Origin: Actinomycetota bacterium
GTDB lineage: Bacteria > Actinomycetota > Thermoleophilia > Solirubrobacterales > 70-9
NCBI GenBank assembly: GCA_018268695.1
Contig: JAFDWD010001133.1
Location: 1 to 24,413, forward strand
Direction of reading: 5' to 3'
Length of the DNA: 24,413 bases
Positions 18,000 to 24,413 of this stretch are shown here, piece by piece. Positions within the stretch are counted from its first letter, which is position 1. Each line of letters opens with the position of its first letter. A program made the translations under genes and the position numbers. The notes below the pieces were generated by a model. It had not been told where the DNA came from, made no database searches, and saw only the letters and a list, made by a program, of their open reading frames with translations.

Positions 18000-19112
18000 A
18001 TGGTCAGGGCGGTGGCCGAGGTCGACCTCGGTGCCGTGCGGGCGAACTGCGCGCGCCTGAAGCGACTGGTCGGTGCCTCGACCGAGCTCTGCGCGGTGGT
18101 GAAGGCCGACGGCTATGGGCACGGGGCGGTCGCCGTCGCCGGGGCGGCGCTGGCCGGCGGCGCCTCGCGGTTGGCGGTCGCGACCGCGACCGAGGCCGAG
18201 GAGATCGCCGCGCGTCATCCTGGCGTGCCCGTGCTGGTACTGGGCGCGCTCGCCCCGGTGGAGCTCGACCGGGCCCTCGGGGCGGGCGCCGAGGTCACCG
18301 TCTGGACGGAGGGATTCCGCCGGATGCTGAGTGACCGCGCCGCGGCCCTCGGTGTCACCGCACGCGCCCACCTCAAGTACGACACCGGGATGGGCCGGGC
18401 CGGCGGCGGCGATCCGGTCGAGCTGCTCGGCCTGGCCCGGCGGTGTGCCGGCGACCCCGCCTCCGAGGTCGCCGGCGCCTGGACCCACTTCGCCACCGCC
18501 GACGAGCCCGACGGGCCGTTCTTCGGGCAGCAGCTGGAGCGCTTCGCCCCCTTCGCCGAGGCGGTCCGGGCCGAGTTCCCGGCCGCGGTCGTCCACGCCG
18601 CCAACAGCGCCGCGACCCTGCGTGAGCCGCGCTCCCACTTCGACCTGGTCCGCTGCGGGGTCGCGATCTACGGCCTCGACCCGTTCGGGCGCGACCCCCG
18701 CGCCGAGGGCCTGCGGCCGGCCCTCACCCTGCGCTCCTACCTCGCCGACCTCAAGCAGATGAGGGCGGGCCAGAGCGTCGGCTACGGCCGCACCTGGATC
18801 GCCCCCGAGGACACCTGGGTCGGCCTCGTCCCGATCGGCTACGGCGACGGCTATCGCCGCGCTCTCTCCAACCGCTCCGAGGTCCTCGTCTCCGGCCGCC
18901 GCCGGCCCGTCGTCGGAAACGTCTCGATGGACAACCTGACGATCGCCCTCGGCCCCCGTCTCGACGCCCGGGCCGGGGAGGAGGTCGTCCTGATCGGATC
19001 CCAGGGCGAGGAGACGATCGGCGCGGAGGAGCTCGCGAACCGGATCGACACGATCAACTACGAGATCTGCTGCGCGATCTCGGCCCGCGTCCCGCGCCCG
19101 ACCTCGAACTAG
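18000..19112 (+). CDS. alr: Alanine racemase
   Basis: From the ATG at 18000 the protein has 370 residues, the usual alanine racemase length. The PLP lysine Lys35 is in CAVVKADGYGHGA, and the second catalytic residue Tyr262 is in QSVGYGRTW. Other fold-type III marks are HLKYDTGMGR, THFATADEP, HAANSAATL, RCGVAIYGLDPFG, VPIGYGDGYRRALSN and VGNVSMDNLTI. It interconverts L- and D-alanine, or a related amino acid, in the cytoplasm. It closes the transporter-HyuAB operon rather than sitting with cell-wall genes, so a catabolic role (like DadX) or broad specificity is suggested. The start is not certain: in-frame GTG at 17979 and CTG at 17964 (overlapping the previous stop) are alternatives, while the ATG fits the usual N-terminus (AEVDLGAVRANC). 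Confidence 0.93.
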   Translation: MVRAVAEVDLGAVRANCARLKRLVGASTELCAVVKADGYGHGAVAVAGAALAGGASRLAVATATEAEEIAARHPGVPVLVLGALAPVELDRALGAGAEVTVWTEGFRRMLSDRAAALGVTARAHLKYDTGMGRAGGGDPVELLGLARRCAGDPASEVAGAWTHFATADEPDGPFFGQQLERFAPFAEAVRAEFPAAVVHAANSAATLREPRSHFDLVRCGVAIYGLDPFGRDPRAEGLRPALTLRSYLADLKQMRAGQSVGYGRTWIAPEDTWVGLVPIGYGDGYRRALSNRSEVLVSGRRRPVVGNVSMDNLTIALGPRLDARAGEEVVLIGSQGEETIGAEELANRIDTINYEICCAISARVPRPTSN

Positions 19113-19133
19113 GAGGGGAAGCGCGCACCCCTC
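19113..19133. terminator. Possible shared terminator between alr and the minus-strand pair
   Basis: GAGGGG at 19113-19118 and CCCCTC at 19128-19133 form a 6-bp stem with a 9-nt loop in the 19-nt gap between the two convergent genes. There is no T-tract, so it is a weak candidate. Confidence 0.3.
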
Positions 19134-19554
19134 AGCTCTCGGCGTCGGCGATCTTGCGGAACTGGTCCGCGATCCCCTTGCCGGCGTTTTCGACGACCTT
19201 CCCGACCAGGGGGTTGACCACGATCCCCACCACCGCGCCGACCAGTTCCGGCGCGTTGTCGCGGAACCAGCGCAGCGCCTGACCCACCCGGTCCGGTCGC
19301 GGGTGGTCGGTGACGATCGCGGCTTCCAGCTCCTTTGCCTCGGTGAGCGCCGCCTCCCGCTTGTCGGGCGGAGCTTTCTCCGCGACCGCCGTCCGCAGGT
19401 CGCCGAACACATCGCGCAGCTCGGCGGCTTCCTTGGGCGAGAGCCCGACGTTCTGGGTGACGTGCGCGTAGTCGCCGACGATCACCTGGCCACCATGGAC
19501 GTCACCGATCTTGAGGTTGAACTTGCTGCCCGGATTTTCTTCTGGAGCCGTCAA
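19132..19554 (-). CDS. Small protein with N-terminal RHIM-like motif and C-terminal hydrophobic segment; putative effector of the adjacent NTPase
   Basis: The reading frame continues far upstream as a shadow of the NTPase gene, but coding resemblance begins at MTAPEENPGS. The best start is therefore the TTG at 19554, which overlaps the NTPase stop (TTGA). This gives 140 residues. Residues 15-36 read LKIGDVHGGQVIVGDYAHVT and match residues 11-30 of the NTPase (SIGDVYSGQVIVGDHTTVQ). The middle (40-79) is a charged helical region (SPKEAAELRDVFGDL, KREAALTEAKELEAAI). DRVGQALRWFRDNAPELV then leads into a glycine/valine-rich hydrophobic stretch GAVVGIVVNPLVGKVV (106-121) and a short basic/acidic tail. 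The hydrophobic stretch could insert in or associate with a membrane. By analogy with NLR-linked bacterial amyloid-signalling pairs I infer a death effector triggered by the NTPase. It matches no toxin I can name. Confidence 0.7.
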   Translation of the reverse strand: MTAPEENPGSKFNLKIGDVHGGQVIVGDYAHVTQNVGLSPKEAAELRDVFGDLRTAVAEKAPPDKREAALTEAKELEAAIVTDHPRPDRVGQALRWFRDNAPELVGAVVGIVVNPLVGKVVENAGKGIADQFRKIADAES

Positions 19555-21650
19555 TGCAGTGGTATTTCGCTTTCTTCCACTACTTCTGGAGGGGTGGTTT
19601 CTACTTCCGGAAGTTCGGTCGGCGCCGGTTCGGTCGCTTCCGGCGGTTCGGCCGGGGGCGGTTCCGTGGCAGCCACGACGGTGTAGGTGGCGGTTACGCT
19701 CGAGCGACGCCCTTCGGTATCGATCGCCGTGACCGTCAGGGTGTGAGGGCCCGGGGTCAATACGAGGCCGCCCCCGGGAACCACCGACACCCCTTCGATG
19801 TCGCCTTCGCATGACGCAAGCTCTTCACCCTCGCCGGGCGCGCAGGCGAAGTCCGCCACCGCGTGTTCTTTGTCGGTTTCGTCGAAGGTCGCCCCGTCCG
19901 CGGGGCTTGAGATCTGCGCTTCGGGCGGTTCACCTGGGGGCACGGGGGTGGTGGTCGTGCCGGGGTTGGTCGTGTCGGTGACGGACGGAGTCGAACCGCC
20001 GCCGCTCCCGCTCGCCGGGTTGCTTCCGGGGCCTTCGCTCTTCGCCGGTGCCGGGACGCCGCTCTTCGCCGTGTTGTTGTCACCACCGCCGGTGAAGGCG
20101 ATCGCGCCGACCACCAGGGCGACGACGAGGGCGAGGATGCCGAGCGCGATCGGCAGGCGCGGAAGTCCCCCGCCATCTCCTCCGTGGCCACCGCCATCGC
20201 CTCCACCGCCATCGCCCCACAGCTGCCGCAGGTTGTGGCGGGTGAGTTCGGCGCCCCTCTCGTCTACCATGCGTTCCCGGATCAGCAGGGCTTCGGTCAG
20301 CTGCCTCTCGGCCGCGGCCGCTTCGCCCAGGCACAGCGACCGGCTGCCGAGCTGGTGCGCGAGGTAACCGGACGCCCTCACATCGCCGAGCGCCTGCGCC
20401 GCTCCCAGTCCGCTCAGCAGGACCTGCCGGCAGCTGGTCCAGGCCGCGGACACGAACAGCCCGCGCTCCGCCGCCAGGCTGAGCGCCAGCACGTCCTTCC
20501 AGCGCTCCCGCTCGGCGCCGAGCCGGAGCGCCCCCTCGATGCCCTCTGCCTCCTCGGCAACCGCGCGCGGGGAAGACTTCTCGGCCCACCGCGCCAGGTG
20601 CGGGAGGAGGGCCTGGGCGACCTCCTCACGAGAGGAACCGAGATCGGGCGGGACCGAGCGGATGCTTCGGTAGCGGGGGCTTCCCGCCTTCACCCAGCCG
20701 CGCCGCTCGAGATCGCGGAGATCCTTGCTCACGTCAGCCACCCCGGCGACGGCCCCGATGTGCTCGGTGCCGAGCGCGCCGTGGTCGAGTGCCGAGAGGA
20801 CGGCGAGCACGCGCTGCTGGGAGGCGGTCAACGCGGCCGGATCGAAGCGCTGCGCGAGTCCGTCCGGATCGCGTCCGAGCTCGAGCAGAGAGCTTCGCCC
20901 GTCTTCGATCAACGCCGCCGTTTCGACCAAGGACTGTGGGTGCCCACCGATCCGGGCGACCACGGCCGCCGCGGCGGCGCGCTCGTCGGCGTCCAGCGGA
21001 TGCCCGAGCTCGCGCTCGAGCAGCCCGATGGCCGAATCTGAATCGAGGTCGGCCAAGGCCCGTGCCGTCCCCCGTGACCAGAGCGTCCTCTCCTCCGCGC
21101 CGAGGACGAACGCGCACCGGGGAAGGCGATCGAGCAGCGTCGTCAGCTCGTCGCGGTCGAGCTCGCAATCGTCAAGGACCAGCAGCGCCTCCAGGTCGCC
21201 GAGGTACTCGTCGAATTCCGCCGGAGCCGGAGTGAAGGAGACATCGCATTCCCAGAAGGCCGTGTAGAGGCCGACCTGGAGTTCGTCGAGCGAGCGGTGG
21301 CGCGCCGATTCGAACACCAATCCCTCGGTGGCGGGGGTGGCTCGCGCCGCCGCTTGCGCCAGCACCGCGGTCTTGCCGACGCCGTCGGGGCCGTGAAGCT
21401 GAACCGGCTCCGCCGCGGTTGCGGCAGAGATCAGTTTCAGCTCGTCCGCGCGGCCGAGTATCTCGGCCGCTTTCGATCGGCGGACGACGGGTCGGGGGCG
21501 CAGCCTCGGTTTCGGCGTCTGGCCGACCTGAAGAACGGTGACCTTGGTCCCCGCCGTCGTCTGAACGGTGGTGTGGTCACCGACGATCACCTGGCCGGAG
21601 TAGACGTCGCCGATCGAGACGTCGACCTCAGCTGACGTTCGTTCTCCCAA
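19551..21650 (-). CDS. STAND/NB-ARC-like NTPase with N-terminal RHIM-like motif, transmembrane helix and extracytoplasmic Ig-like domain
   Basis: The TTG at 21650 is supported by GGGGAGAAAGA just upstream and gives 699 residues. Domains in order: a short beta-type motif SIGDVYSGQVIVGD (12-25); a P-loop NTPase with Walker A HGPDGVGKT (86-94), Walker B ALLVLDD (155-161), an arginine-sensor-type strand FVLGAEERTLW (181-191) and the STAND/NB-ARC motif GGHPQSLV (235-242); a winged-helix segment (about 274-333, ERRGWVKAGSPRYRSIRSV); alpha-helical, TPR-like repeats (about 340-476); a Gly/Asp-rich linker (479-495); one transmembrane helix (about 499-520, LPIALGILALVVALVVGAI); a Pro/Thr/Ser-rich stalk (525-575); an Ig/HYR-like beta domain (576-658) with Cys603 and Cys614 likely disulfide-bonded; and an acidic proline-rich tail. 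The topology suggests an outside-in sensor. It is coupled to the small effector gene downstream. The ligand is unknown. Confidence 0.85.
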   Translation of the reverse strand: MGERTSAEVDVSIGDVYSGQVIVGDHTTVQTTAGTKVTVLQVGQTPKPRLRPRPVVRRSKAAEILGRADELKLISAATAAEPVQLHGPDGVGKTAVLAQAAARATPATEGLVFESARHRSLDELQVGLYTAFWECDVSFTPAPAEFDEYLGDLEALLVLDDCELDRDELTTLLDRLPRCAFVLGAEERTLWSRGTARALADLDSDSAIGLLERELGHPLDADERAAAAAVVARIGGHPQSLVETAALIEDGRSSLLELGRDPDGLAQRFDPAALTASQQRVLAVLSALDHGALGTEHIGAVAGVADVSKDLRDLERRGWVKAGSPRYRSIRSVPPDLGSSREEVAQALLPHLARWAEKSSPRAVAEEAEGIEGALRLGAERERWKDVLALSLAAERGLFVSAAWTSCRQVLLSGLGAAQALGDVRASGYLAHQLGSRSLCLGEAAAAERQLTEALLIRERMVDERGAELTRHNLRQLWGDGGGGDGGGHGGDGGGLPRLPIALGILALVVALVVGAIAFTGGGDNNTAKSGVPAPAKSEGPGSNPASGSGGGSTPSVTDTTNPGTTTTPVPPGEPPEAQISSPADGATFDETDKEHAVADFACAPGEGEELASCEGDIEGVSVVPGGGLVLTPGPHTLTVTAIDTEGRRSSVTATYTVVAATEPPPAEPPEATEPAPTELPEVETTPPEVVEESEIPLH

Positions 21651-21696
21651 TCTTTCTCCCCACAGCGAAGTTAACTGCGAACTCCCATGTAGGCAA

Positions 21697-21717
21697 GTGT
21701 CAGGTTGTTACTGACAC
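21697..21717. promoter_or_regulatory. Perfect 7-bp inverted repeat upstream of the NTPase gene, candidate operator
   Basis: GTGTCAG (21697-21703) and CTGACAC (21711-21717) flank GTTGTTA. The repeat lies about 47-67 bp before the NTPase start codon, within its promoter region and near the opposite-strand gene fragment. No T-tract follows on either side, so an operator for a dimeric regulator is more likely than a terminator. Confidence 0.45.
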
Positions 21718-21723
21718 CTAATT

Positions 21724-21751
21724 ACTTATACACACATACTTATACGCACGT
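21724..21751. repeat. Imperfect 14-bp tandem repeat in an AT-rich control region
   Basis: ACTTATACACACAT (21724-21737) is followed directly by ACTTATACGCACGT (21738-21751), with two mismatches. The TATA-like repeats are in a clearly AT-rich patch of an otherwise GC-rich window. They could hold the minus-strand -10/-35 elements or bind a regulator. Confidence 0.55.
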
Positions 21752-21763
21752 ATGGTGTGGTAG

Positions 21764-21898
21764 ATGCCGCCGGTGATCGATCGAAGCGAGGCCCTCGGTC
21801 TCGTCGCCTACCCGGGTGACGCGAAGACGCTGTTGGCCTGGGATCTCGCCGAGGACAGACGCCAGGGATTGGCAGTTCATTCAGGACGCCATCGATAA
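21764..21898 (+). pseudogene. N-terminal gene fragment, probably truncated
   Basis: An ATG at 21764 opens a 44-codon frame reading MPPVIDRSEALGLVAYPGDA and continuing KTLLAWDLAEDRRQGLA, then VHSGRHR and a TAA at 21896-21898. The first 37 residues look like real protein. They resemble, from memory, the N-terminus (YPGDAKTLLAFDL-type) found on some phospholipase-D-like or helicase-associated accessory proteins. The last residues do not continue that pattern. The reading frame of the downstream membrane protein overlaps in another frame from 21816. A deletion or a frameshift that fused the start of one gene to the body of another is the simplest explanation. A genuine short peptide is less likely. 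Confidence 0.45.
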
Positions 21899-22673
21899 GA
21901 AGTTCGGGGGCGCCGGCGTCCGAAATAGGGGATCCGCGCCGACGGATCCGACCGGAAAGCAGTTCGAGCCCTTCAGTTTCGAGCGCTTTTGCTTGGAGCA
22001 GGCAATCCTCATCCTCACCCAGATAGACAGCCAGGAGCGGAAAGAGTCCTTTGCTCGAGAGATGTCCATCGTCGTCAGTCCTGAGGCTAAGGTGTACGGC
22101 GTCATGTTTCGGCACCCTTCGCCGGAGACGGAGCGAGCAACCTACGAGACTCGTCTCCGATGCAACGATCTCAACCGCCTTCAGATGGCCACCACCCTCT
22201 TCGTCTCGACTATCAACCCAGCCTCTAGTCCCGGTCCAACTCGCAGCTTCACTTCGACGGGTGCTTCCGTAGCCCGAGAGATTCGCAAGCACCGGCCGTT
22301 TGAGAGTGACGTCAAACGTCTCGAAATTCGGTCGGTCATCAACGAGCGGCTGTTCCGGGGACACGTGATCCCGATCACGGGCCGCTTCTCGCTCTTCAGG
22401 CAGGTCTTGACTCGGCGCTCGGCGAAGATTCTCCTCTTGCTTTCGTTGGCACTGATCGTCGTTTCGGCCATTCTCTACGCCGTGGCACCGGACCAAGGAT
22501 GGTGGCAGTGGAGCGAGCAACTCATCGGCCGGCTTGCAACGGGCGCATTCGGTGCACTGTTGGTGGATGGCGCGATCGAATACTCCGCGCAAAGGAAAGC
22601 CCTTATGGCGGGTACGGGTGCGGTCACCCACGGCGCGTTGATCGACTGGGCACGGATTGACCAAGCGGCCTAG
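21816..22673 (+). CDS. Uncharacterised protein with two C-terminal membrane helices; 5' end uncertain
   Basis: The longest reading starts at a GTG at 21816 (285 residues), but the first about 17 residues overlap the fragment above in another frame and look unnatural. Protein-like sequence begins near DWQFIQDAIDKKFGG (residue 18 on). Residues 53-130 contain a mixed soluble region (SFERFCLEQAILILTQIDS, EMSIVVSPEAKVYGVMFRHP). Residues 205-224 (ILLLLSLALIVVSAILYAVA) are a clear membrane helix. Residues 235-253 (QLIGRLATGAFGALLVDGA) are probably a second, leaving a short C-terminal tail. I do not recognise the family. Third-position GC is lower than in the catabolic genes, which suggests horizontal acquisition. 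Next to the NTPase-effector pair and a secreted YD-repeat protein, a defence or surface role is possible but unproven. It may be a 5'-truncated or frameshifted gene. Confidence 0.5.
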   Translation: MTRRRCWPGISPRTDARDWQFIQDAIDKKFGGAGVRNRGSAPTDPTGKQFEPFSFERFCLEQAILILTQIDSQERKESFAREMSIVVSPEAKVYGVMFRHPSPETERATYETRLRCNDLNRLQMATTLFVSTINPASSPGPTRSFTSTGASVAREIRKHRPFESDVKRLEIRSVINERLFRGHVIPITGRFSLFRQVLTRRSAKILLLLSLALIVVSAILYAVAPDQGWWQWSEQLIGRLATGAFGALLVDGAIEYSAQRKALMAGTGAVTHGALIDWARIDQAA

Positions 22674-23070
22674 GGGCGACGACGAGACCGTACCGCGGCA
22701 GGCCAACCGAGGTGGAACAAAGGCCCAGATCCCCCCGGCCTTGTCCGCTTCGGTGTCGAGTTGACATAAGGGCCCCTTCTCGGGCACGCTGGGGCCGTCT
22801 TCGCGCGCGACATCGCTGGCGGAGCGGCGCGGTACCCGGATGGTTCTCGGAGAGGTGGCCAGATCTCGGAACCGGCTGACTGGCGCGGCGCCCAGTTTGG
22901 ACAGACGCGGATGACGCCCCCAGGGAGACCCCGAATCGAGGACCGCAGAACCGTCCGCTCGTGGTCCGTGGTGTCGATGCGCTGTGCTCACCTTTTCGGT
23001 TCCACGATCTGGTCGGTGGACGATCAGAGGATCGAGGGGTCCCCACTTTTCGGGTGTTTCGAAAATTTCC
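22674..23070. other. About 400 bp with no convincing gene
   Basis: Both strands hold only short or arginine/serine-rich frames typical of chance reading in GC-rich DNA. A TTGACA at 22761-22766 has no fitting -10. The GGGGTCCCC palindrome near 23036-23044 and AAAATTTCC beyond it mark the transition to a more AT-rich promoter area. It may be the decayed remains of a mobile or accessory gene; I see no terminal repeats to prove it. Confidence 0.4.
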
Positions 23071-23099
23071 TTGACACCCCTTGGGCATTTAGGTACTAG
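23071..23099 (+). promoter_or_regulatory. Sigma70-type promoter candidate for the secreted YD/IPT protein
   Basis: A perfect -35 TTGACA at 23071-23076 is followed, after a 17-nt spacer, by TACTAG at 23094-23099, a weak -10. The surrounding DNA (23056-23140) is AT-rich compared with the rest of the window. Transcription from here would give a leader of about 110 nt before the GTG at 23217. Confidence 0.45.
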
Positions 23100-23216
23100 T
23101 TCGTTCGATTCTTTTACTAGAGAAAAATCAGTTCAATCAAAGAGCGGGGGATCGTTGTGACGCTGGGGGAGCAACGAGGTGTCGGGGCTGTCAGTCTCGG
23201 TAGGAGGTCATTCGGA

Positions 23217-24413
23217 GTGACCGTCAGGCGGAACGCCGACATGCTGGTCCGCTGCCTAATTGCGATTCTCCTCGTATCTGCCCTTGCCGCCTGGGCTGCT
23301 CCAGCAGGAGCGGCCGTGCCCGCTAACGCGATTCGCTTCACGCACGACGCCGATGGACGGCTCACGGGAGTGGTCGAGCCCGAAGCCGGCACGGCCCTCT
23401 ACGGCTGGGACGCGGTGGGGAATCTCCTCGGCGTCACGCGGCATCCCGCAGGCCAGCTCTCGATTCTGCAGCTTTCGCCTGAAAGAGGTGAAGTCGGGCA
23501 GTCGGTGACGATCGAGGGCACCGGCTTCTCTTCCTCTCCGGAATCGAACACGGTCAAATTCAACGGGACCGCCGCCGTCGTCGTCAAAGCAACTGCGACC
23601 GCGCTCACTGTGAAAGTCCCGACGGGGGCGGAATCGGGCCCGGTGACGGTCTCGACGGCAGCGGAAGGTCCGGTCTCGAGTTCGCGCAAATTCACGGTCG
23701 GCAATCAATCTGGTCCCAGCATCTCCGAAATCTCGCCGATCGTCGTCGCCACCGGCGGCGATTTCACGATCCACGGGTCCCACTTCGACAGCGCTCCGGA
23801 AGACCTGATCACGCTGAACGGGTCCGAATCAGAAATAGTCTCCGCAACCGAAGGCTCGATCACGGTCAAGGTTCCCGGAGAAACGCTCGGTGGGCGCGTG
23901 ACGGTGGCCACGCCGGACGGCTCCGCCCTCGGTCCGGACCTTTTCGTTCCACCAGGCAATGCAGCCGCATCGACGGTCGGGGACACCGGGCGTTTCTCGA
24001 TCGGGGAACCGACGACCACGACCATCAGCAAAGCGGGGACCGTCGGACTCAAGCTCTTCGATGCCGAAGGCGGCGAAAAAGTCGCCTTCACTCTGTCCGA
24101 AGCCACGTTCGCCGGCAAAGTCTCGATCTGGAGCCCCAAGGACGTCCAGCTCGGGGGCAGTGAAGCCAGCTTCACGACGGGCGGTGGCGGGATCGTGGAG
24201 CCCGTGATCCTGCCTAAATCCGGCACGTACACCGTGCGGATACAGGGAACCGGGGAAGCGACCGGTTCGGTCAGACTCAATACGTACAAAGTGAACGACC
24301 TGACCGGCTCGATCACCCCGGCGGCGACCGCCGAAGGGGGCACCCAGCACGTCGCCCTGCCCACCCCCGGCCAGGTCGCCAGATACTCGGTGGCCCTGAG
24401 CGCCGGCGAGAAG
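23217..24413 (+). CDS. Secreted protein with YD-repeat-like and IPT/TIG domains, 3' end cut by window edge
   Basis: The GTG at 23217 is chosen because AGGAGG at 23202-23207 precedes it by 9 nt and translation starts on a signal peptide: VRRNADMLVR, a hydrophobic core CLIAILLVSALAAWA, and a likely cleavage after AGA near residue 32. An earlier in-frame GTG at 23157 lacks these supports. 399 codons are visible with no stop. Residues 39-75 carry two YD/RHS-like units (IRFTHDADGRLTGVVEP, LYGWDAVGNLLGVTRH). Residues about 86-162 and 167-244 are two IPT/TIG immunoglobulin-like domains (LSPERGEVGQSVTIEGTGF, ISPIVVATGGDFTIHGSHF). The remaining residues are beta-rich and resemble bacterial pre-peptidase or carbohydrate-binding-like sandwiches (GTYTVRIQGTG). 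Such N-termini lead into RHS/YD shells of large secreted proteins, some with C-terminal toxins. That part is outside the window, so toxin activity is not shown. Confidence 0.8.
   Translation, partial: MTVRRNADMLVRCLIAILLVSALAAWAAPAGAAVPANAIRFTHDADGRLTGVVEPEAGTALYGWDAVGNLLGVTRHPAGQLSILQLSPERGEVGQSVTIEGTGFSSSPESNTVKFNGTAAVVVKATATALTVKVPTGAESGPVTVSTAAEGPVSSSRKFTVGNQSGPSISEISPIVVATGGDFTIHGSHFDSAPEDLITLNGSESEIVSATEGSITVKVPGETLGGRVTVATPDGSALGPDLFVPPGNAAASTVGDTGRFSIGEPTTTTISKAGTVGLKLFDAEGGEKVAFTLSEATFAGKVSIWSPKDVQLGGSEASFTTGGGGIVEPVILPKSGTYTVRIQGTGEATGSVRLNTYKVNDLTGSITPAATAEGGTQHVALPTPGQVARYSVALSAGEK

Noticed and set aside
19555..19812. N-terminal extension of the small effector
   Set aside because: The extension is Arg/His-rich and is the out-of-frame reading of the Ig-like domain and tail of the NTPase; the TTG at 19554 begins the protein-like part.
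21697..21717. Reading the GTGTCAG palindrome as an intrinsic terminator
   Set aside because: No T-tract on either side, and it lies upstream of genes rather than after a stop codon.
22761..22790. Promoter at TTGACA (22761)
   Set aside because: No acceptable -10 about 17 nt downstream and no gene that it would serve.
22624..23099. Short open frames in the gap before the YD/IPT gene
   Set aside because: Composition is Arg/Ser/Pro-rich, starts lack ribosome sites and no motif is visible; possibly decayed DNA but not a supportable gene.

Overview
The window is high-GC DNA with dense, overlapping genes and frequent GTG/TTG starts. This suggests an Actinomycetota chromosome. A Thermoleophilia/Solirubrobacterales-like host is my guess from the style of the secreted YD/IPT protein and the Ig-like domain proteins; it is not proven by any marker gene. 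No rRNA, tRNA, CRISPR array or intact insertion sequence was seen.

Bases 1-19112 are a large nitrogen/amino-acid catabolic island. It opens with a PaaX-type repressor (cut by the left edge) facing an ornithine cyclodeaminase/mu-crystallin family enzyme. Next come an unusual regulator (degenerate receiver, winged helix, GAF) and a DUF1989 protein. Module A (3687-9475) follows: a class III aminotransferase, a HyuA/HyuB ATP-dependent hydantoinase/oxoprolinase pair, and a maleate-isomerase/arylmalonate-decarboxylase type Asp/Glu racemase-superfamily enzyme, all overlapping end to end. A convergent class I aminotransferase (9438-10598, minus strand) separates it from module B (10774-19112): a complete polar amino acid ABC transporter (lipoprotein, permease, ATPase), a second HyuA/HyuB pair, a putative U32-like TIM-barrel protein and an alanine racemase. 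Module B is preceded by a leader of up to 175 nt with several hairpins. The gene set points to uptake of a small amino-acid-like or cyclic-amide compound, ATP-dependent ring or amide opening, stereo-inversion and transamination. The substrate cannot be read from sequence.

Bases 19132-21650 (minus strand) hold what I consider the most interesting system. A 699-residue STAND/NB-ARC-like NTPase has an N-terminal RHIM-like motif, a single transmembrane helix and an extracytoplasmic Ig-like domain. It is translationally coupled to a 140-residue small protein that begins with nearly the same motif and has a hydrophobic glycine/valine segment near its C-terminus. This is the expected layout of an NLR-type amyloid-signalling receptor and its membrane-active cell-death effector. 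An AT-rich upstream region carries a 7-bp palindrome and a 14-bp tandem repeat.

Bases 21764-24413 are a lower-GC, more disordered accessory zone. It contains a broken N-terminal gene fragment, a two-helix membrane protein of unknown function, about 400 bp with no convincing gene, a sigma70-like promoter candidate, and the start of a secreted protein with YD-repeat-like and IPT/TIG domains that runs off the right edge.
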